A stretch of 64,000 nt of DNA from Strongylocentrotus purpuratus (lineage: Eukaryota; Echinodermata; Echinoidea; Camarodonta; Strongylocentrotidae), in assembly GCF_000002235.5 (NCBI RefSeq), contig NW_022145594.1, forward strand, positions 19,869,390 through 19,933,389. The letters are read 5' to 3'. Each line of letters starts with the position of its first letter. The first letter of the stretch is position 1. The notes under the pieces were generated by a model. The model worked only from the letters and a program-made list of their open reading frames with translations. It was not told the origin of the DNA and ran no database searches. Positions 10,321-21,327 of the stretch are shown piece after piece. Made by a program: the position numbers and the translations under genes.

Positions 10321-11830
10321 AGATCTCGGCCGCGAAAAAATTGCGCGCATGTCAAGTGAAGTGTATAGAATACTATGGTAAATTTATTTTTTTAGAAAAA
10401 ATTCACTCATTTGCATATTTATGGTAATTTATGCAAATAAGGTCATAAAGTTCACATTTTTACCCATTAATCATGTATTCTTTATATTAAAGAATTATTT
10501 TTCACTACATTTATTCGTAAAACCATTTGAAACAATAATACGACAACAAAATTAATTTGGTTATTTCTTATATTATCTCTAGTTTTGATAATAACTTATG
10601 TATTTCAATGTTCTTTCAACTTTTGTATTTTATTTGTATTTATATACCTCACTTAAGAAATCCAGCCATCTGATTGGTCGAAATTGCAGTCATGGTTTTA
10701 GCCATTCCCGTAAATAAACGAAAAATGCCACGCCCATGTGATAGTTCGAGGGTAAAATTCAAGTTACCGGGAATAGTTCAGTCTTGCTTAAAAACTGGTT
10801 TGAGCGATCGCGGATAACATACATTGTGTGTGTGCGAAGAATTGGTCGCTATAGACAGCAAAAACACCAAAAGGGTAGGCCCTACGTTTTATTATTAGCC
10901 GTAGATCTAGGTCTAGATAAAGATTGTGATTTTATTGCACGCGATAACGGTGATACAGGTATTGAAGATTGTATAATGCAAGTGTTTTAATTCTTTTGGT
11001 GGATGAAAAGTTCAATTCTACGCCGTTTTGTGCGTCATTTGCAGCGCTGAATTTGGTGTGTTTGTCGCTAATTTCTGAAAATTTTAGATTGCTTTCCTGA
11101 TGGTATTTCATGCAAAATTTCTGTTATATTGATAAGCACTGATTCTTGTCCTTACCTTTGACTTGTTTCTTGCCTGTTATAGTCATTTAATAGATGAATT
11201 ACTTGAATTCTGAGCACATTTTAGTAACGCAAAAAATCCAGCCCGTTCATGGTCCCACACACGTATTTGTATGTACATTGTGCCCTTACAATGTCTGCTG
11301 TCTCGATAGCGTAAACAAACTTGATTACCATGATTGGTAAGTCGCACATGTATTCTATGACCCTTTTCGGTATATAAAAAAATTAATGACTGATTAAATG
11401 TTAAGCCTCGGGCAATAGTTTGATTGTAACCTTCCCTTGAGCGTATAAAAACAACTATGTTTCTCAAAGCAGTCATTAATACTTTATTGTATTTTTTGTT
11501 CTAACTACAATTCAACTATGTTGACTCCAAAAACAAACACCTAAACTTCAAACTAGACCCAATACCCAATGTTTTATCTCTTTTTAGGAAAAATTATATA
11601 TCCATATGTTTTGTACACAAATCACGAAAATGAGAGATTTTCGGGCTGACATGCAAAGACAAAAGGTCACGTGACCTTGTAACGTGACCCCGATTTTTTC
11701 AAAAAGATGCGCAAGACATTGAAATAAAGAAGTCAGCGAGCGGCAGGGCGCCATCCGTATGCGTTTCCGAACAATCAGAAAAATCGCGGAAGGGGGGGGG
11801 GGCATAATAACCCCCCGGCCTTATTAGGGT
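10321..11830. other. Unassigned intronic DNA, possibly one transposon
   Basis: Bounded by similar G/C-run motifs with CATTATA / CATAATA (10,293 and 11,797) and GCGAAAAAATT versus AAAAATCGCGG, which suggests inverted ends. Short frames at 10,784-10,990 (+) and 11,183-11,476 (-) show no recognisable domain. Confidence 0.3.
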
Positions 11831-12202
11831 TAACATACTTACATTTCGAAATCTAAGATCAAAGAAGCCTGATCATATGAAAACAAGTTGGGGAAGAATT
11901 TATTGGCATGTGATCAAATAGAACGTTTCGACCCCCTCCCCCTCCTAAGGGGATATTGAAGGTATGTGAAATAGGTGTTATGGAATTATGAACCTTCAGA
12001 AGAATAAATCTTTGGAAAGACAAGTAACCCCCATATGATCATATATCTAAACATTGTGCCAGGTATCTAGGTACCAAAAGAGGCCCTTGTTTTCCAAGGG
12101 AAATACTGATTTTTCTGACAAGGCAGATTCACAAGCAAAACAATCAAATACATGGATTAGGCAGCAATGATAGATGGCTACAATACATTTGTGCATACAA
12201 AC

Positions 12203-12256
12203 CTCGCATTCTGTAGTCGCGTAATCAGACGACTCTTGGTCGGCTGTCTTGCTTGT
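12203..12256 (-). CDS. Mini-exon (A type, 18 codons) of gene 2
   Basis: Acceptor CTCTTTTCAG (AG at 12,258-12,257) and donor GAG/GTTTGT (GT at 12,202-12,201). Phase 0 gives TSKTADQESSDYATTECE. It is the exon of the array nearest the leucine-rich exon. A second potential donor (GTTT/GTATGC, 4 bases later) would move the phase by one and match the entry phase of the exon at 8,190. Hydrophilic and acidic with no known domain. It is related to the other A exons by a shared KTADQE-x-SDY-x-x-T-x-x-E pattern. Confidence 0.55.
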
Positions 12257-12594
12257 CTGAAAAGAGTTGAGGAAGAATTTAAGAGCATTTGTAAAGCATG
12301 TGATCCCAACAGGACATTGTGACCCAAAAGAGGGTTGTTTTGGAGTTGTTTCCCTATTAGGGGACATTAAAGGTTTGGGAAATCTGTTTTGGAATTATGA
12401 ACCTTCAGAAAAAGTTTTTTAATACTTGTTTTAACAGTGTATATCATAGATCATTGTTTCCATGGAAAAGGCTGATTTTTCTGACAGAGCTGTTTAGCTA
12501 GACAAGTAAACCCCAATACAATCATATATCTATTAAAGCGTTTGGTCGGGTTTCAAGGTACAAGGAGATCTTTCATTTGAATGGGGACGACTGA

Positions 12595-12987
12595 GGCTGC
12601 GTTCATGCTTAAATTTTGAAGGCAGAATGAGCGATCTGAAACGCTCATCGTAAACGCTCATCGTGATCGCAGTTCCACGATGTAGTGTTCATGCTTACTT
12701 CTCTGGCTCCCCAGGCAATTCTAAGTGTGTGGCCTTAGTTGGTCTTCCAGCTGGATTCGCAAACCTTCACTGTGCATGCTACGTAGACCCACTAGAGGTC
12801 AGTGCGTTGACCCCATTTAAACGCGTTTACAAATTGTAAACGCATCTTTTTGTGAGTTTACGATCGGCGATCGTGATCGCCGTTTTTCGGTGATTCTACA
12901 AAAGTGAGCATGAACGCAAGCGTGTTTTAAACTAAACGCGTAACAGATGCCTGATTCTGGCCGTCAAAATCAAGCATGAACGCGCCC
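12595..12987. mobile_element. Harbinger-type MITE, empty site preserved in the paralog
   Basis: Inverted ends GG(C/G)(T/C)GCGTTCATGCTT. The right target TAA is at 12,988-12,990 and the left copy is TGA (mutated) at 12,592-12,594. The duplicate at 24.93 kb reads GACGACTAATTCTC without the element, an empty site with a single TAA. Non-coding, 393 bases. Confidence 0.85.
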
Positions 12988-13380
12988 TAATTCTCTCGAC
13001 AAGGCAGATCACCCGGCTTTTTGGAGAAGCAACTTTTTCATTCGCTTCTTTAAAAAATATTTGGTTGGCTCTTTGTCATCCACGTTGTTCCTAAACCAGT
13101 AGGATGAGAAGTTTGAATGATTTTGTCAACAAGTAACATATGTTCGCTAATATAGATACCGAGCTTAAATCTGAAAATGCTGCAAAGTGGTGGTGAGTGG
13201 GGGGGGGGGGGGTTAATGACACTGGTACAGTGCTCTCACCTAATGTTGGTTATAAACTATTGTCTATTGCACTGTTACATGATTATGAAGGACTAAAAAT
13301 ATGGTAAGATAGGCAAAACGTTGATAAAAAAAAAATCAAAATCAATATAATTCAATGGGTACAAGTTATGCATATACAAA

Positions 13381-13442
13381 CCTCGTCCAGTTATATACTT
13401 CTGTAACCAGACTCAAGATGACCATCGGTCGGGTAGCTCGCT
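13381..13442 (-). pseudogene. Broken A-type mini-exon
   Basis: The donor side (CGAG/GTTTGTATATG) is retained, but the acceptor is deleted (sequence runs into CTTTATAAGC) and the phase-0 frame meets a TGA (WSS-stop). Its duplicate at 25,314-25,375 is broken in the same way, so the damage predates the block duplication. Confidence 0.6.
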
Positions 13443-13770
13443 TATAAAGCATGTGGTTCAAACAGGACATTGTGGCCCAATAGAGGGTTGTTTTTTATTT
13501 CTTTAATCCCCTAAGGGGATATTACAGGAATGGGAAATTTGTGATTTGAAATATATACACCTTCAGAAAAATGAATATTTGGGAAGACAAGTAACCACTA
13601 TACAATCATACATCTAAACGTTGTGCCGGGTAGCTAGGTACCAACAGAGATTATTGTTGTCCATGGGAAAGACTGATTTTTCTGACAAGGCAGACTACAC
13701 AAGCAAAACAACGAAATGCATGGAGTAGGCAGCAATGATAGATGGCTACAATACATTTGTGCATACAAAC

Positions 13771-13824
13771 CTCAGAATCTGTGCTTTCGTAATCAGACAA
13801 CTCTTGGTCGGCTGTCTTGCTTAT
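13771..13824 (-). CDS. Mini-exon (A type, 18 codons) of gene 2
   Basis: Acceptor CAATTCAG, donor GAG/GTTTGT, 54 bases, phase 0: ISKTADQELSDYESTDSE. The duplicate exon at 25,704-25,760 differs by a 3-base insertion and ACA for ATA at the first codon. A working splice consensus at both ends and a length divisible by three favour a coding exon over chance. Confidence 0.55.
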
Positions 13825-14002
13825 CTGAATTGAGTTGACGAAGAATTTAAGAGCATTTATAAAGCGTGTGATCCAATGTGACCCAAAAGAGGGTTGTTTT
13901 GGAGTTGTTTCCCTAAGGGCAAATTAAAGGAATGGGAAATCTGTTCTGGAATATATGAATCTTCAGAAAAATAAACCTTTGGAAAGACAAGTAACCACTA
14001 TA

Positions 14003-14180
14003 CAGTGCGTCCCAGAAAAAAACGAAACCGAGAAGTATCGATGTTTTATCATAACTTAATCACAACCATAATTAATGAATGATACACATTTGGGAAGCTT
14101 AGAGTCTCCTCTTGTAGTTGATGCTACTCAGATGATGCATATTTTACGCATGAGTGATTAAAAGCAATTTGAAGGAAGGA
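14003..14180. mobile_element. Mariner-like terminal fragment
   Basis: TA followed by CAGTGCGTCCCAGAAAAAAA, the typical outer end of mariner/Tc-type elements. Only one end is present. The same fragment starts at 25,939 in the duplicate block. No transposase frame. Confidence 0.5.
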
Positions 14181-14269
14181 AACCAAAACAAGGCAGACTA
14201 CACAAGCATAACAATCAAATACATGGATTAGGCAGCAATGACATATGGCTTCAAGTTATGCATACAAAC

Positions 14270-14323
14270 CTCCCAATCTGTAATTCCGTAACCAGGTAGC
14301 TCTTGGTCTGCTGTCTTGCTTAT
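14270..14323 (-). CDS. Mini-exon (A type, 18 codons) of gene 2
   Basis: Acceptor CTCTTTCCAG, donor GAG/GTTTGT, phase 0: ISKTADQELPGYGITDWE. It shares the first eight residues with the exon at 13,771 and diverges after that. The surrounding 0.5 kb module also matches. Confidence 0.55.
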
Positions 14324-14831
14324 CTGGAAAGAGTTGAGGAAGAATTTAAGACCATTTAAGCATGTGATCCCTACAGGACATTGTGAACCAAAAGATGGTT
14401 CTTTTGGAGTTGTTTTCCCTAAGGGGAAATTAAAGGTATGCGAAATCCGTTTTTGGAATATATGAATCTTCAGAAAAATAAACCTCTGAAAAGACCCGTA
14501 ACCACTATATGATCATAATACATTGTGCCAGGTATTAAGGTACAAAAAGAGATCATTGTTTTCCGCATGGGAAAGATTGATTTTTCTGACAAGGCAGATT
14601 ACATAAGTTTTTTGACTTCGCATTACCGGTATATAGATTTCACAGCTATTTAGATGAAGGTGATAGAAATTTTAACCATATGCATCATAATTGTTTTAAA
14701 AAAAGTTACTCTCTTCCAATCATTTAAATTGTTTGCATTAACTCAGTTTAGTTTTCGTATAGTTCATATAGTAAATGGACATGTTGGGTATTTAAAATTG
14801 GACCCGAAGTGAGAAATGAAGGTGAAAATCT

Positions 14832-14874
14832 CAGTTGAATCATCAGACCTCTTTCCTCTTTCCTGCTCTATCCA
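14832..14874 (-). pseudogene. Broken B-type mini-exon
   Basis: The minus strand reads IEQERGKRSDDST as in the exon at 27.18 kb, but the acceptor AG is preceded by TTTTA instead of TTTTC and the donor half plus about 36 bases are deleted. Same lesion in the tandem copy at 20,123-20,165. Confidence 0.6.
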
Positions 14875-15729
14875 CTTAAAAGGAATTAAAGCACATTTAC
14901 ATTACAATGATATGCCTTCCAACTTCATTCACAAGTATGCAAAAGATTTAAAGCATTTATGTCCATTGGTAAAGGTCATAACTTGGCTTCTCATATCTTG
15001 TACACACAAACTGTGGATTGAGCATAACACAAAGATTGTTGCCTCTTATAATGTTCAGAACATCAGACATCTTCAAAATCCATGAAATCAATTCAATTTG
15101 CACTTAATAGGTTGGATATTTTCAAATGCCTTTCCAACTTGAAAGGTTGTATAATCAATAGTGCTTTTCTTCTATGAGCCAAGCCAAGAGACTTTAGATG
15201 AAATATTTCATTCAAATTTTGGTTATACTCTAATACCCTTTTTTGTTATAAAAATGACTAAATCTTGTGGAGGAAGGGAACAAAGCAATCAGAAACAAAT
15301 CAATTTTTTTTTATTTATTTAAACCTATGAAACATTTTGTTTATCATGATAAAATCTTTCAAATAAACAAGGTGTGCTTAGTTTGTGAGGTATTGGTAGG
15401 CAAACTGCTCTTATCTGACGTTGGCCCTCTGCTCACTACAAGTCATAGATCTAATATATTATATATTTTTCACCAACCATTCTGTTCTGGATATGTTGTA
15501 GTTCAATTAGTCACTCTGTCAAGGCTTTGAGGGTGTCTTTTAGTCAAAAATTTCCTGCAGTTTTACATTTAATACCAATTTATGTATAATTGAACATTTT
15601 TTGCCACTTTTCAAAAAATAAGACTTTTTCATATTTAATGGTGAATAACAAATTACAACAACTGATTGTACTCAAATCAATGCACATTTGACTAGCTGTG
15701 ACAAAATTTGTCATACCATGTTGGCAATA

Positions 15730-16036
15730 CACCAGTTTGCGGTTATGGGCGCCATTTTAACTTGTGGGTAAAAAAACCACTGATCCTTGACTAAATTAAG
15801 ATAGCGCCAAAGCAAATATGATGTGAGCGCACAGCGCAGGCAGTGTCATCAAAGTTTTCAGATGCCCATGTATTGTCGCGTCACAGCCTGCGCTGTGCGC
15901 TCATATCATATTTGCATGGGCGCCGTTTTAATTTACGCACAAACCACTGACCTCTAGGGGTCAGTGGTTTGTTTACCCACAAAATAAAATGGCGCCCATG
16001 TCTGTGCATGCGCACTGCTATAATCTTAAACTGGTG
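15730..16036. mobile_element. TA-flanked MITE with nested inverted repeats (copy 1)
   Basis: TA at 15,728-15,729 and 16,037-16,038 flank inverted ends CACCAGTTT / AAACTGGTG. Inside, GGGCGCCATTTTA, CAAATATGATGTGAGCGCACAG and ACCACTGACC recur in inverted order, so the whole element can fold. The non-inserted module at about 19.5 kb (TTGGCAATTGTTATTC) shows the approximate empty site. Confidence 0.75.
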
Positions 16037-16314
16037 TATTATTATCAAAATCGGTTTCATGAAATGGGCCCCGATCTACCCATATGATATGAGATTTATT
16101 TAATATTATACATGTAATAAATACATTTCATTACAAAAATCAGTCTGCGTCATTGTTTTAAGTTTCAATTCATGTTTTAGAAAAGGTAACACTTTCCCTG
16201 TTGGAGCCAATACTCAGTGACATGGTTTAACGGCTAAAAATTGTGGGAGGAAAGAACAAAATATTGGGGCAGCTTGGCAGCAATGATCGATGGCTACAAT
16301 TATGCATACAAACA

Positions 16315-16369
16315 CTGTTTTCTGCAGATGTGTAAAGAGACAACTCTGGGAAGGCTGGCTTGATCATTT
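16315..16369 (-). pseudogene. Broken A-type mini-exon
   Basis: Still open in phase 0 (about KPAFPELSLYTSAENS), but the acceptor is TTTTTCAA instead of CAG and a T inserted at the donor gives CAG/TGTTTG. Tandem copy at 21,606-21,660 carries the same lesions. Confidence 0.5.
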
Positions 16370-16469
16370 GAAAAAGAGTTGAGGGGGGATTCAAGATCAT
16401 TTATAAAGCATGTGATTCAAAGAGGATAGTATGACCCCCACAGAGGGTCGTTTAAATTAATCCCCCACC

Positions 16470-18555
16470 TATGGTGGCCCTGAAGGGACATCGCGAATAG
16501 ACTAAATCGTGAAAAATATGCGATAAAATTCACGATATCGTCAATTTTATCGCATATTTTTCACGAAGAAATTCACGAAATTGACGATATCGTGAACTTT
16601 ATCGTGAACTTTTCACGATGAAATTGACGATATCGTGAATTTTATCGTGAAAAGTTCACGATATAAAGTTCACGATATCGTCAATTTTATCGTGTACTCT
16701 ATCGTGTACTCTATCGTGTACTCTCTGACGGGCGCTTCGTAAACAAAACCAGCCCTAGCTGGGGGAGACAGAGAGAAGGAAAACAGGGAAAGGGAAAGAG
16801 AAGATAAAAGGAAAGAAAGAATAATAAGAAGAAAAGAGGGAAACGGGGGGCGAAGGGCTCTTGCCTCCTCCTCACTCCCCCCCCCCCCCCTCCTTGCCAA
16901 AAAATAAATCAGAGAGAGAGAGAGAAGGGAAAGGGAAAGGGAAAGAAAATATAAAAGGAAAGAAAGAAGAGGAAGAAGAAGAAGAAAAGAGGAAAACGGG
17001 GGAAGGGCAAAGGACTCTTGCCCCCCCCCCCCCGCCAAAAAATAAATCAGAGAGAGAGAGAGAAGGGAAAGGGAAAGGGAAAGAGAAGATAAAAGGAAAG
17101 AAAGAAGAGGAAGAAGAAGAAAAGAGGGAAACGGGGGCAAAGGGCTTTTGCCTCGTCCCCCCGCCCCCCGCCAAAAAATAAATAAGAGAGAGAGAAGGAA
17201 AGGGAAAGAGAAGAAAGAAAGAGAAAAACGAAAAAGAGGGAGAATAGGAAAGAAAGGAAAAGAAAGAAAAGAAAGGAGGCAAGAGCCCTTCGCCCCTGTT
17301 TCCCTCTTTTCTTATTCTTTTTCCTCTTCTTTCTTTCCTTTTATATTTTCTTTCCCTCTCCCTTCTCTTTCCCTTTATGGCGGGAGGGGGGAGGGGGAGG
17401 TAAGAGCCTTTCGCTCTTCCCCCGTTTCCCTCTTTCCGTCTTCTTCTTCTTTCTTTCCTTTTATATTTTCTCTCTCTCTCCCTTTCCCTTCTCTCTATCT
17501 CTCTCTCTCTCCTATTTATTTGTTGGCGCGGGAGGGGGGAGGAGGCAAGAGCCCCTCTTTTCTTCTTATTCTTCTTATTCTTCTTCCTTTCCTTTTTTAT
17601 TCTCTTTCCCTTTCCCTTCTCTCTCTCTCTCTCTTATTTATTTTTTGGGCGGGGGGATGCAAGAGCCCTTCGCCCCCGTTTCCCTCTTTTCTTCTTCTTC
17701 TTCCTCTTCTTTCTTTCCTTTTATCTTCTCTTTCCCATTCCCTTTCCCTTCTCTCTCTATCTCTTATTTATTTTTTTGGCGGGGGTGAGGAGGGAGGAGG
17801 CAAGAGCCCTTCGCCCTTCCCCCGTTTCCCTCTTTCCTTCTTATTCCTCTTCTTTCTTTCCTTTTATATTTGCTTTCCCTTTCCCTTCTCTCTCTTATTT
17901 ATTTTTGGCGGGGGGGGGGGGGGAGGAGGCAAGAGCCCTTCGCCCTTCCCCTGTTTCCCTCTTATTCCTCTTCTTTCTTTCCCTTTCCCTTCTCTCTCTC
18001 TCTCTCTCTTATTTAATTTTTTGGCGGGGGGGGGGGGGAGGAGGCAAGAGCCCTTCGCCCTTCCCCTGTTTCCCTCTTATTTCTCTTCTTTCTTTCCCTT
18101 TCCCTTCTCTCTCTCTCTCTCTCTCTCTCTTATTTATTTTTTTGGCGGGGGGGGGGGTAAGAGCCTTTCGCCCTTCCCCCGTTTCCCTCTTTCCTTCTTC
18201 CTCTTCTTTCTTTCCTTTTATATTTTCTTTCCCTTTCCCTTTCCCTTTTCTCTCTCCTTATTTATTTTTTGGCGGGGGGGGGGGGGAGTGAGGAGGAGGC
18301 AAGAGCCCTTCGCCCCCCCCCCCCCCCGTTTCCCTCTTTTCTTCTTATTATTCTTTCTTTCCTTTTATCTTCTCTTTCCCTTTCCCTTTTTTCCTTCTCT
18401 CTGTCTCCCCCAGCTAGGGCTGGTTTTGTTTACGATATCGTCAATTTCGTGAATTTCTTCGTGAAAAATATGCGATAAAATTGACGATATCGTGAATTTT
18501 ATCGCATATTTTTCACGATTTAGTCTATTCGCGATGTCCCTTCAGGGCCACCATA
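16470..18555. mobile_element. 2.1 kb foldback transposon with minisatellite arms
   Basis: The outer 95 or so bases are exact inverted repeats (TATGGTGGCCCTGAAGGGAC inward). CCCACC precedes (16,464-16,469) and follows (18,556-18,561) as a possible 6-base target duplication. A TA duplication with ends at TGGTGG is the alternative. Subterminal zones are packed with CGATATCGT/TTTTATCG repeats, then CCAGCCCTAGCTGGGGGAGA at both arms. The core is about four GA-rich units of about 135 bases up to 17,287, then about eight inverted CT-rich units. The tandem copy at 21.76 kb is the empty site. It resembles sea urchin TU or Drosophila FB-type foldbacks. No transposase. Confidence 0.85.
16760..18410. repeat. 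About 135 bp minisatellite inverted at 17,287
   Basis: Each unit has a GA (or CT) dinucleotide run, GGGAAAGGGAAA steps, AAGAAGAGG steps, GGGCGAAGGGCTCTTGCC and a G/C homopolymer next to GCCAAAAAATAAAT. Orientation flips once near 17,287. Long open frames across it (for example 17,148-18,452) are compositional artefacts. Confidence 0.8.
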
Positions 18556-18937
18556 CCCACCACCCCCCCCCCCCCCCCTTGGATATTAAAGGTGTGGGAA
18601 AATTGTATTTTGGAATATATGAAACAACAAACAAATAAATATTCAGAAAAATGAGTAACTCCAATATAATCATATATAAAAGCATTGCACCTGGTATCTA
18701 AGTACTAAAAGAGATCATTGTTTTCAATAAGGAAGACTGATTTCTATAACAAGGCAGATTTCACAAGCTTGTTGCCTTCTTATTGTATAACTTTCATAGC
18801 TAATTAATTGAAGGTGATAGGCCTTTCTTTTAATACGGCAATGAAATACCTTGCCTGTTCACATAGTAAAAGGTCATGTTGGGTATAAACTTGGACCCAA
18901 AGTAAGAAATGGAATTGAATATCTCAAGCACACAAAC

Positions 18938-19009
18938 CTGGAATCGGCTAGGCTGTCTCTTAATTGGAGGAGCTTTATGATACCTTTCTCCTACTTTTTC
19001 CTCCATCGA
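18938..19009 (-). CDS. Mini-exon (C type, 24 codons) of gene 2, copy 1
   Basis: Acceptor TTTCTTTTCAG and donor CAG/GTTTGTGTG bound 72 bases, phase 0: SMEEKVGERYHKAPPI then KRQPSRFQ. Basic and hydrophilic. The 3' flank GTTTGTGTGCTTGAGAT is shared with the B exon at 27.1 kb, so C and B are homologous modules. Exact duplicate at 22,139-22,210. Confidence 0.55.
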
Positions 19010-20122
19010 CTGAAAAGAAATTAAATCTTATTTACATTAAAGTGTATCCTCCTTCCATCTTTATTTACAATTTGCTTACACTCACTCAGGCTTTTTGTAG
19101 CGGCAACTCCATCATTCGTTTCTTTACAAAAAAAATTCAAGTTGTTCCTCAATCAGTAGAATGAGAGTTTTGTATGATTTTCTCCTCAGAAAGTTGATCT
19201 TGGCACTGCAAATAATAGATCTAATATTATATATTTTTCACCAACGATTCTGTTTTGAACATGTTGTAGTTCAATTAATCAGTCCAGAGTATTTTCATAC
19301 CATTCATGTCCAGGCTTTGAGGGTGTCTTTAAGTCAAACATTTCCTGCAGTTTTACAGTACAAATTCATGTATAACTGGATATTTTAAGCTACTTGTCCA
19401 AAAGCTAGACATTTCATATTTTCCGATCAATTAAAAGTTACAACTGAAGATACTAAAATCAATGCACATTTAATTAGCTGTGACAAGATTTGTCATAGCA
19501 TTTTGGCAATTGTTATTCAAAATCAGTTTATGAAATGGGGTCTGATCTACCCATTACATGAGATTCATTGAACAAAGAACATTGTAATAAACTATGAAAA
19601 TGCTAAAGAGCTTGAGTGTTATCAAAAAGCATATGAACACTGACATAACAGCAGTAAAATATCAAGCTGAAATCTTAAATGGCTGCAAACTGGAGGGGGG
19701 GGGGTGTTCATGACATTCATAGAGAGCTTTCATCCGATTTCGGTTCAACTCTACTACACTGTTATGCGAGGACTGAATAACGTGGAAAGAGGGGACAAAA
19801 CATTGAATAAAAAAGCAAAATCAAATTTGTCTTCTTTTGAGGTGTTTTAAACTTTTAATATGCCTTAGTTTGGACATGGGAAGTTACAAAGAAATAAGTT
19901 TTTTGACTTCTTATTACCGGTATATAGATTTCACAGCTATTTAGATGAAGGTGATAGGAATTTTAACCATATGCATCATAATTGTTTAAAAAAAAGTTAC
20001 TCTCTTCCAATCATTTAAACTGTTTGTATTAACTCAGTTTAGTTTTCGTATAGTTCATATAGTAAATGGACATGTTGGGTATTAAAAATTGGACCCGAAG
20101 TGAGAAATGAAGGTGAAAATCT

Positions 20123-20165
20123 CAGTTGAATCATCAGACCTCTTTCCTCTTTCCTGCTCTATCCA
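20123..20165 (-). pseudogene. Broken B-type mini-exon (tandem copy)
   Basis: Same sequence and lesions as 14,832-14,874. Confidence 0.6.
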
Positions 20166-21020
20166 CTTAAAAGGAATTAAAGCACATTTACATTACAATG
20201 ATATGCCCTTCCAACTTCATTCACAAGTATGCAAAAGATTTAAAGCATTTATGTCCATTGGTAAAGGTCATAACTTGGCTTCTCATATCTTGTACACACA
20301 AACTGTGGATTGAGCATAACACAAAGATTGTTGCCTCTTATAATGTTCAGAACATCAGACATCTTCAAAATCCATGAAATCAATTCAATTTGCACTTAAT
20401 AGGTTGGATATTTTCAAATGCCTTTCCAACTTGAAAGGTTGTATAATCAATAGTGCTTTTCTTCTATGAGCCAAGCCAAGAGACTTTAGATGAAATATTT
20501 CATTCAAATTTTGGTTATACTCTAATACCCTTTTTTGTTATAAAAATGACTAAATCTTGTGGAGGAAGGGAACAAAGCAATCAGAAACAAATCAATTTTT
20601 TTTATTTATTTAAACCTATGAAACATTTTGTTTATCATGATAAAATCTTTCAAATAAACAAGGTGTGCTTAGTATGTGAGGTATTGGTAGGCAAACTGCT
20701 CTTATTTGACGTTGGCCCTCTGCTCACTACAAGTCATAGATCTAATATATTATATATTTTTCACCAACCATTCTGTTCTGGATATGTTGTAGTTCAATTA
20801 GTCACTCTGTCAAGGCTTTGAGTGTGTCTTTTAGTCAAAAATTTCCTGCAGTTTTACATTTAATACCAATTTATGTATAATTGAACATTTTTTGCCACTT
20901 TTCAAAAAATAAGACTTTTTCATATTTAATGGTGAATAACAAATTACAACAACTGATTGTACTCAAATCAATGCACATTTGACTAGCTGTGACAAAATTT
21001 GTCATACCATGTTGGCAATA

Positions 21021-21327
21021 CACCAGTTTGCGGTTATGGGCGCCATTTTAACTTGTGGGTAAAAAAACCACTGATCCTTGACTAAATTAAGATAGCGCCA
21101 AAGCAAATATGATGTGAGCGCACAGCGCAGGCAGTGTCATCAAAATTTTCAGATGCCCATGTACTGTCGCGTCACAGCCTGCGCTGTGCGCTCATATCAT
21201 ATTTGCATGGGCGCCGTTTTAATTTACGCACAAACCACTGACCTCTAGGGGTCAGTGGTTTGTTTACCCACAAAATAAAATGGCGCCCATGTCTGTGCAT
21301 GCGCACTGCTATAATCTTAAACTGGTG
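21021..21327. mobile_element. TA-flanked MITE with nested inverted repeats (copy 2)
   Basis: Duplicate of 15,730-16,036, with TA at 21,019-21,020 and 21,328-21,329. Present in both tandem units, so it inserted before the tandem duplication. Confidence 0.75.

Larger units (their letters stand above)
12412..14180. repeat. Duplicated block, copy 1 (paralog at 24,750-26,118)
   Basis: Near-identical to 24,750-26,118 from TTTTTTAATACTTGTTTTAAC to the mariner-like end, except that this copy carries the 393 base MITE at 12,595-12,987. Each copy includes one working-looking A mini-exon and one broken one. The left edge retains about 30 bases of the right end of the foldback at 23.3-24.8 kb. Confidence 0.85.
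14604..19893. repeat. Tandem 3.2 kb unit, copy 1 (with foldback insertion)
   Basis: 14,604-16,469 matches 19,894-21,76x and 18,556-19,893 matches 21,76x-23,057 almost base for base (a few substitutions and small indels). Copy 1 is longer only because of the 2,086 base element at 16,470-18,555. Short frames inside are parallel shadows of the intronic repeat, not genes. Confidence 0.9.

Noticed and set aside
10784..11476. Small frames on both strands between 10.8 and 11.5 kb
   Set aside because: No recognisable motif, no splice context and no relation to the mini-exons.
14816..15530. Plus-strand frames repeated at 20,107-20,821
   Set aside because: Conserved only because the whole 3.2 kb unit is duplicated. 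They differ by frameshifts between copies and have no splice or domain evidence.
17148..18452. 434-codon open frame on the plus strand, and opposite frames at 16,670-17,282
   Set aside because: Runs entirely across GA/CT minisatellite units, giving only Ser/Leu/Phe/Pro or Lys/Glu/Gly repeats. It is absent from the uninserted tandem copy and has no gene context.
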